Source: JAMXLO01 sp963749575
Lineage (GTDB): Bacteria; Pseudomonadota; Alphaproteobacteria; Acetobacterales; Acetobacteraceae
DNA: 64,000 nt
Direction of reading: 5' to 3'
Assembly: GCA_963749575.1 (NCBI GenBank)
Contig: CAVVNM010000001.1
Coordinates: forward strand, 1 to 64,000
Each line of letters starts with the position of its first letter. The stretch's first letter is position 1. A program made the position numbers and the translations under genes. The notes below the pieces were generated by a model, which saw only the letters and a list, made by a program, of their open reading frames with translations, searched no databases and was not told the origin of the DNA. Of this stretch, positions 59,261-64,000 are shown piece after piece.

Positions 59261-60566
59261 TCAGCCCGCCCGTAGCCACGTCACGTAGTCGCGCATGGCC
59301 TGCGCCCGGTCGGCTGAACCGGGTACGAGCCAGAAATGCACCAGCCCGCAGCGCGCCTGCGTAGACGCATCGTGGCCAGCGTAGCGGACGAAGCGCGAAA
59401 TCAGACCCGTATCGAAATGCCCAAGGCGATAGGACACGTAGTTCGCGACCTCCTGATCGCCGAACGGCAGCGCCTCGCGCCCGTGCATCAGGCTGTGGTT
59501 CATGACGATCCGGCGGGTCAGTCGCAGCGACGTGGCGTGCGACGGCAGATTCGGGATGCCCAGCGTGCCGGAATTGAACCCGGCGAGAAAGCCCGGCGAG
59601 CACAGGTCGCGCTGCAACAGCGCGGCACCCGAGCCAGGATTGACTGCCAACGGCGACATCGGCCCGACATGGCTATTGCATGCAGCATCGGCGTCACATC
59701 GCTGTCGAAGATGATGTCGGTGTCGACGTAGAGTAAGGGCTGGAACTGCCGCCCGCCCGGCCAGTCGAGCAGTATGTAGCGTGCCGCCAGGAACCCCGGC
59801 GGTCGCGCGGCTCGAACGGATCCGGACGGCAGATCCTCGCCGGCAGGAACCTCGCCAGATCGTCAGGCGCATGGTCGCTCAACACGACGATCGGCCCCCT
59901 GTAGCGCCCGAATTCGATCAGCGAGCGAACGCTGATCGCGAACTGTTCCGTGATCTCGGGCCTGCCGAACGCCGCGTAATAGACCAGCGGCCGATATTGG
60001 ACGATCTGCTCGATCCGCCATCCATCGCGCAGCAACGTCAGTCGGTATGGCCATTCCGCGAGATCGAACGGCAACTGATGGCGCAGATCCACCTCGAGAC
60101 CGCCGACGTGCAGACGGAAATACTGCCCGAGTGTCGGTCGCTCGACCGCGGTGCCCGATGATCGGACCAGCCACGACGACGACAGGACAAGGCGCAACGC
60201 GTCGAGATCGGCCTGCGTGGCGGGCAGGAAGTTCTCCCAGCCGGCTTCCTCGGTCCTGAATAATGCCACCCGCTCGCCCTCGAGTTCGGCGGACAGCAGC
60301 GCACCGTTCTGCCGCAGGGTGACGGTTCGCTGGTCGCTGCCCCAGCGCAACTGGAACATCTGCAGGCCACCCGCCGGATGGTCCGGCAGTTCCGGCAGCA
60401 TCGCGCGCAGATGATGCGCGAACGCCGGCTGCAGTTGCTCGATGGGAACGTCGAGGTCGACCGGGTCGACGTCATCCTGGGACGGCACCAACGGGCGGTG
60501 CACGAGGGTCCCGCTCTGGCGTTCCCGGCACAGCAGCGTCCCGTGCCAGGTGAGCAGGAAAGCCAT
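59261..60566 (-). CDS. GT8-like glycosyltransferase, two frameshifts
   Basis: A glycosyltransferase of the GT-A fold. The N-terminal half is in one frame from the ATG at 60566 to CRPDPFEPRD. After a missing base near 59795-59805, a middle segment in another frame reads FLAARYILLDWPGG, then LLYVDTDIIFDSDVTPML, giving the DxD metal site (DTD). After another missing base near 59655-59668 the frame changes again to MSPLAVNPGSG, GFNSGTLGI and GDQEVANYVSY, as in GT8-like enzymes. Restoring two bases gives about 435 residues. The acceptor is unknown. Either the gene has decayed or the sequence has two errors; the intact motifs favour error. Confidence 0.75.
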
Positions 60567-60656
60567 GGCACAATCTGACCGGTTCCCGGCGCGTCGGCAA
60601 TTGCCTCGCTGGGCGGACGCAAGCAGGATCGTGCCATCGGACCGAGGAGGAGCCAG

Positions 60657-61433
60657 ATGGCAGTTCGCATCGGCATTGCCGGCGTCACCGGACGGATGGG
60701 CCACCTGCTGGCCGAGGAGGTGCGCGCCGCCGGAGCGGACCTGGCCGGCGGCATCGGCCGCGCCGGTTCGGGCAAACCGGCGCCAGATGGCGTGACCGTG
60801 CTCGCCGACATTGTCGATTTGGCGCGCGCGTCGGATGTGGTGATCGATTTCACCAATGCCGCCACGGCGCAGCCCTATGCCGCGGCGCTGGCCGACGCGC
60901 GCAAGGGCTGGGTACTCGGCACCTCGGGACTGTCGGAGGCCGACGAGGCGGCGGTGACCGATGCGGCACGCCGCACTCCGGTGGTCTACGCGTCCAACTT
61001 CTCCGCCGGCGTCAATCTTGTGCTGGCCTTGGCGGAGCGCATGGGCGCCGCGCTACCGGCCGATGCCTACGACGCCGAGATCATGGAGATGCACCACCGC
61101 CAGAAGGTGGACGCGCCCTCCGGCACTGCGGTCGGCATGGGCCGCGCAGTCGCCAAGGGCCGCGGCGTGGCGCTGTCCGACGTGATGGAGAGCGGCCGGC
61201 ACGGCCACACCGGCGCGCGCAAGACCGGCAGCATCGGCTTTGCAGCGTTGCGCGGCGGCCAGGTGGTGGGCGAGCACACGCTGATCTTCGCCGCCGCCAC
61301 CGAACACATCGCGCTGACCCATCGCGCGTTCGATCGCCGTGCCTTCGCCACTGGAGCGGTGCGCGCGGCGCAATGGGTGGCCGGGAAGCCGCCGGGCCTG
61401 TATTCGATGATGGACGTGCTCGGCATGGCGTGA
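60657..61433 (+). CDS. dapB: 4-hydroxy-tetrahydrodipicolinate reductase
   Basis: A 258-residue enzyme of lysine and meso-diaminopimelate synthesis, reducing 4-hydroxy-tetrahydrodipicolinate with NAD(P)H. The dinucleotide motif GIAGVTGRMG starts the protein; the active-site region EMHHRQKVDAPSGTAVGMG carries the catalytic His-His and the Lys that contacts the substrate. The ATG follows GGAGGAG. It lies downstream of dnaJ, the order seen in related genomes, with an oppositely oriented glycosyltransferase between. Confidence 0.97.
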   Translation: MAVRIGIAGVTGRMGHLLAEEVRAAGADLAGGIGRAGSGKPAPDGVTVLADIVDLARASDVVIDFTNAATAQPYAAALADARKGWVLGTSGLSEADEAAVTDAARRTPVVYASNFSAGVNLVLALAERMGAALPADAYDAEIMEMHHRQKVDAPSGTAVGMGRAVAKGRGVALSDVMESGRHGHTGARKTGSIGFAALRGGQVVGEHTLIFAAATEHIALTHRAFDRRAFATGAVRAAQWVAGKPPGLYSMMDVLGMA

Positions 61434-61936
61434 ACGACGGAGCGGCGCGTCTCGCCGCCCGCTTTCCGCCGACGGTTCGAGCTTGCCGGTGCCACGACGG
61501 TCTCATTGCCTAATGGATGAGACTATGACGCACGCGATGAGGGGCGCACGGAGCGCCACGCGTTGCGGCTCGTGGCCGATCCGATACGGCCATCGGCAGT
61601 AGCAGGTGTTACGCCGGATGGCCGGCACGGTGGCCGCCCGGCAGTGCGTCGGCCATCGGTGCCGGCACGTCGCGATACGAGCCGCCTTGGGGCTACGGGA
61701 AGGCAACGGACTGCTCCGCGATTGATCGTCCGGATGCGGACCGTCAGCCGGCGCGGCCGCACACATGAATGAGGACGATCCCGTTGCGGCCGCCGCGATG
61801 GCTCGGTCATCCAGGATCCGGAGACGAGCGGATAACCGGGGAAGGCACGCATTGTGCTGCAGCCACGCGACCGGTCAGGCGATTCCCGGAGGCACCATAT
61901 GCAGGTGTTCGATGCCGCACATCGGTGCGCTTGGGG
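61434..61936. other. Intergenic stretch without a supported gene
   Basis: About 500 bases after dapB. Several short inverted repeats occur (for example around 61570-61600, GGCCGATCC and CGGCCATCGG), but no frame has protein-like composition or a ribosome site, and no RNA gene is recognisable. The downstream end lies next to the 3' end of the minus-strand hypothetical gene, so this is a convergent region and may hold terminators. Confidence 0.4.
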
Positions 61937-62857
61937 TCAAGGTTGCAAAGGTTGGTTGATATCGATTTTCCGTGACGGCTCGTGGCCCTTCTTTGCTTCG
62001 AACAGCAACTTGCGGAATTCGGGATCACCGGCGAAGAACAAGGACTTGTCGTTGACACTCATGATCCCGTGGATGAAGAGCTGCTGGCTGCCGTTAAAAA
62101 TGGCACCGGGCGACGGCAGATGCTTTCCGGTCCAATCGGTCACGGCTTTTTTTGACTCGGCCAGCCCCTTTGCCCGCACGCCGTCGTCGTTGAAATCCTT
62201 GAAGGCAAGCACAAGGCGGTCGGGCGAAGTGCCCGCCTCAATCGCATCCGAGCTCTCCTTGAGGAAAATCGTGCGCGACTTCTCGAACTCGGCTTTGTCC
62301 TTCGCCACATGAAATGGGACGTTGCCGAACGCGTCCAGCTTCTTGGGTGCGCAGAAGATGTCGCATCCGAAAATCACCTGAACGTCGCTCATCAGTGCAT
62401 CGTTGGCGCCCATATAGCAGGCGCGGGCGTCGACCCGGTTGAGGGCCAGCTTCTGCACGCTCTCGATTTGCAGCTTGAACTTCTTGTAGGCGTCGGCGCT
62501 GAGCTGCAGGCTCTTGGCAGTGTCGGCGTCGGACTGTTTCCCCTGCTGGTTGCGGCGGATGGACTCGAATGCGGGAAAATCGGCGAATTGGTCGTTCTTG
62601 GGATCGCCTATGTTAAGCCCGAAGCCAGCACTGAATCCGTGCCCGACGAACAGAACATTGCCGCCGCGCTTGACATTATGCAGGATCGCGTCGAGCAGCC
62701 CTTCCAGATTTTGATTGTCGAGGGCGACGTGAGGTGTGCCGACCGTTAGCCAGTCCGCGGAATGATCGGAAGGCGTGGGCTCGGTCGGGAAGAGGATGTA
62801 ATACGGGTCCACGGAACCTTTGCGCGTCGGATCGATGAAGAGGGTTGTACTCGGCAT
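61937..62857 (-). CDS. Hypothetical protein with caspase-like His/Cys arrangement
   Basis: A 306-residue protein, apparently without a signal peptide. I do not recognise its family. After a hydrophobic strand NVLFVGHG (His73), a second strand ends VDARACYMG (Cys147). This HG then RAC-x-x-G order is the pattern of caspase-fold peptidases and their relatives (C14, CHAT, DUF4347-like); the similarity is suggestive only. Later strands are LVLAFKDF and QLFIHGIMSV. Composition is less GC-rich than the neighbours. The ATG at 62857 has GAGGGAG, a good ribosome site. It is divergent from the secreted protein at 63285. Confidence 0.65.
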   Translation of the reverse strand: MPSTTLFIDPTRKGSVDPYYILFPTEPTPSDHSADWLTVGTPHVALDNQNLEGLLDAILHNVKRGGNVLFVGHGFSAGFGLNIGDPKNDQFADFPAFESIRRNQQGKQSDADTAKSLQLSADAYKKFKLQIESVQKLALNRVDARACYMGANDALMSDVQVIFGCDIFCAPKKLDAFGNVPFHVAKDKAEFEKSRTIFLKESSDAIEAGTSPDRLVLAFKDFNDDGVRAKGLAESKKAVTDWTGKHLPSPGAIFNGSQQLFIHGIMSVNDKSLFFAGDPEFRKLLFEAKKGHEPSRKIDINQPLQP

Positions 62858-63284
62858 CGGTTCGCTCCCTCGTATGTCACCCAGCTATTGCGCCGACGCC
62901 ACTGGGTCAATCGCGAATTCGCCTCGCCTTTTTCCGGGATTGTTTCGCCTGTTTCCGGGAGTGAAGGAGGCGGTATTCGGGCGGCGCCTGATGGCGCGAA
63001 TGCGAGGCAGCCGACGCACCGTCCGAAGGACGGCCATGAAGGTCCACTTCGATCGTTTTCGATGGCGAAATCTCCGGAAAGTGAGTTGCCCGATGGGCAC
63101 GCCCCGGCTGTCATTAGTGACAAACAACAATTCCGTCGGGGGCAAAGCCGAAACATAAACTGCGTGATGATGCCGGCAGCTGCAGGCAGCCGTCGGTGGC
63201 GACCCTTTGTCTCGCAACGAGACGGAGGGCCTTGGTTGTCGTTTGCCGACGACCCAACGTCAAAGTCAGGGGAGGACACGAGGA
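62858..63284. other. Divergent intergenic region with small inverted repeat
   Basis: About 430 bases separating the starts of two divergent genes, so it should contain promoters in both directions. No gene is supported. A short dyad GTCTCG-CAA-CGAGAC at 63209-63223 lies about 60 bases before the secreted gene's ATG and could be an operator. Near 62930-62960 a TTTCCGGGA-like unit is repeated directly. Neither site has a known match. Confidence 0.35.
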
Positions 63285-64000
63285 ATGAGGCATCTTCATT
63301 CAGTTGCGTTGACGGGCGCAGTCGCGCTGGCAACAGCAGCCGGACCGGCGGCCGCGGCAGTGGTCGCATTCGACACCTTTATTCCGGTCCCGGCGGACAC
63401 CACGGTGAATATGCAGCCGGGCGGAGCATTCTCTGCGTTCGACATCAGCTACGCCGACCCGGTGACCGGCGACGTCTATATCGCTGATCGGTCCAATGCC
63501 GCTGTCGATATCTTCTCGGGAACCAGCCTGTCGTTGATCGGCCGGGCGTCCGGGTTTACCGGGCAGCAGGCGACGACATCGGTCTCGGGTCCGGATGGCG
63601 TCCTGACGGTCACCTCGGGAGGCGTCACGACGCTCTACGCGGGTAACGGCGACAGCACGCTGAGGGTCTACAACACGACGAATCCGACCGCGCCGACGTT
63701 CGTGGGTGCGGTCTCGACCGGCGGCAATTTCCGGGTCGATGAAATGGCCTACTCCCCCCTGACGGGCCAGGTCCTGGCGGCCAACAATGCCGATACGCCG
63801 GCATACGGAAATCTCTTCTCCACGAACAACGGACATCCGCCGGTCACCCTCGGCGTCAGCCCGATCATCGTTCCCGCAGGCCAGGGCGGGATCGCGGCCG
63901 GCGGCATGGAGCAGCCGGCGTGGGACAAGAATACCGGGACGTTCTTCGTCTCGATTCCCCAGTTGAGCACGGGAGGAGCCAATGACCCGGGTGGGGTCGC
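63285..64000 (+). CDS. Secreted repeat protein, partial (runs off window)
   Basis: An open frame from the ATG at 63285 to the right edge, 238 codons visible and no stop. Residues 1 to about 25 form a signal peptide (MRHLHSVALTGAVALATAAG, then PAAAA). The mature part has repeated blade-like strands (GDVYIADRSNAAVDIFSG, TLYAGNGDSTLRVYN, NFRVDEMAYSPLTGQVLAAN), suggesting a beta-propeller of the NHL or SMP-30 kind. GGGAGGACACGAGGA precedes the start. The C-terminus and any anchor lie beyond the window. Confidence 0.75.
   Translation, partial: MRHLHSVALTGAVALATAAGPAAAAVVAFDTFIPVPADTTVNMQPGGAFSAFDISYADPVTGDVYIADRSNAAVDIFSGTSLSLIGRASGFTGQQATTSVSGPDGVLTVTSGGVTTLYAGNGDSTLRVYNTTNPTAPTFVGAVSTGGNFRVDEMAYSPLTGQVLAANNADTPAYGNLFSTNNGHPPVTLGVSPIIVPAGQGGIAAGGMEQPAWDKNTGTFFVSIPQLSTGGANDPGGV

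Noticed and set aside
61503..61852. Short overlapping frames after dapB
   Set aside because: No protein character, no ribosome sites, and many small inverted repeats; treated as non-coding.

Overview
The window is GC-rich, densely coded chromosomal DNA from an alphaproteobacterium, most likely Rhodospirillales/Acetobacteraceae-like. The reasons are an F1-only ATP synthase operon (atpHAGDC with no Fo genes), a heat-shock block hrcA, grpE, dnaK, dnaJ followed by dapB, a pssA-psd phospholipid operon, and many flavin monooxygenase, crotonase and amidohydrolase genes. The taxonomic call is inference from gene order and protein style, not from a marker search. No rRNA, tRNA, CRISPR array, intact insertion sequence or prophage was seen.

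Layout. 0.4-10.7 kb: a TauD-like dioxygenase, a large secreted beta-helix/PKD protein of more moderate GC, a MarR-GNAT fusion regulator with a striking twin-palindrome operator, two YXWGXW-type cell-envelope proteins, a luciferase-like monooxygenase, a zinc alcohol dehydrogenase, two small proteins and an enoyl-CoA hydratase. 10.6-18.3 kb: an ion-channel-like protein, a complete RND efflux operon (outer-membrane factor, adaptor, pump) and a MOSC protein. 18.4-27.4 kb: clpB, an acetyltransferase and a run of catabolic enzymes (Mo oxidoreductase, crotonase, M20D amidohydrolase, luciferase-like). 27.4-37.3 kb: an LVIVD-repeat protein, a CobW GTPase, a SAM/adenylate-cyclase/ATPase/TPR regulator, psd-pssA and membrane proteins. 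37.3-41.2 kb: a diiron ferritin-like protein and a TRAP transporter. 41.2-47.1 kb: the F1 ATPase operon bracketed by gene remnants. 47.1-53.1 kb: a possible aromatic-degradation cluster. 53.1-61.4 kb: a VapBC-like pair, hrcA, grpE, dnaK, dnaJ, a GT8-like glycosyltransferase and dapB. 61.9-64 kb: an unrecognised protein with a caspase-like His/Cys arrangement, and the start of a secreted protein cut by the window edge.

Two cross-cutting observations matter. First, six genes (cobW-like, the cyclase, atpH, an amidohydrolase, dnaK and the glycosyltransferase) carry single-base frameshifts that restore a complete family-like protein when one base is skipped or added. Because dnaK and atpH are normally essential, sequence or assembly error is the simplest explanation, and these genes should not be treated as dead without checking reads. 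Second, several short stretches are real remnants: part of an atpC copy, PIN-domain toxin tails, a PAP2 phosphatase tail and a LamG/DUF1080-like fragment, concentrated around the ATP synthase operon. Regulatory structure worth noting includes the MarR operator, a candidate RpoH promoter plus leader hairpin before dnaK, a strong dnaK-dnaJ intercistronic hairpin, and two REP-like palindromic elements.
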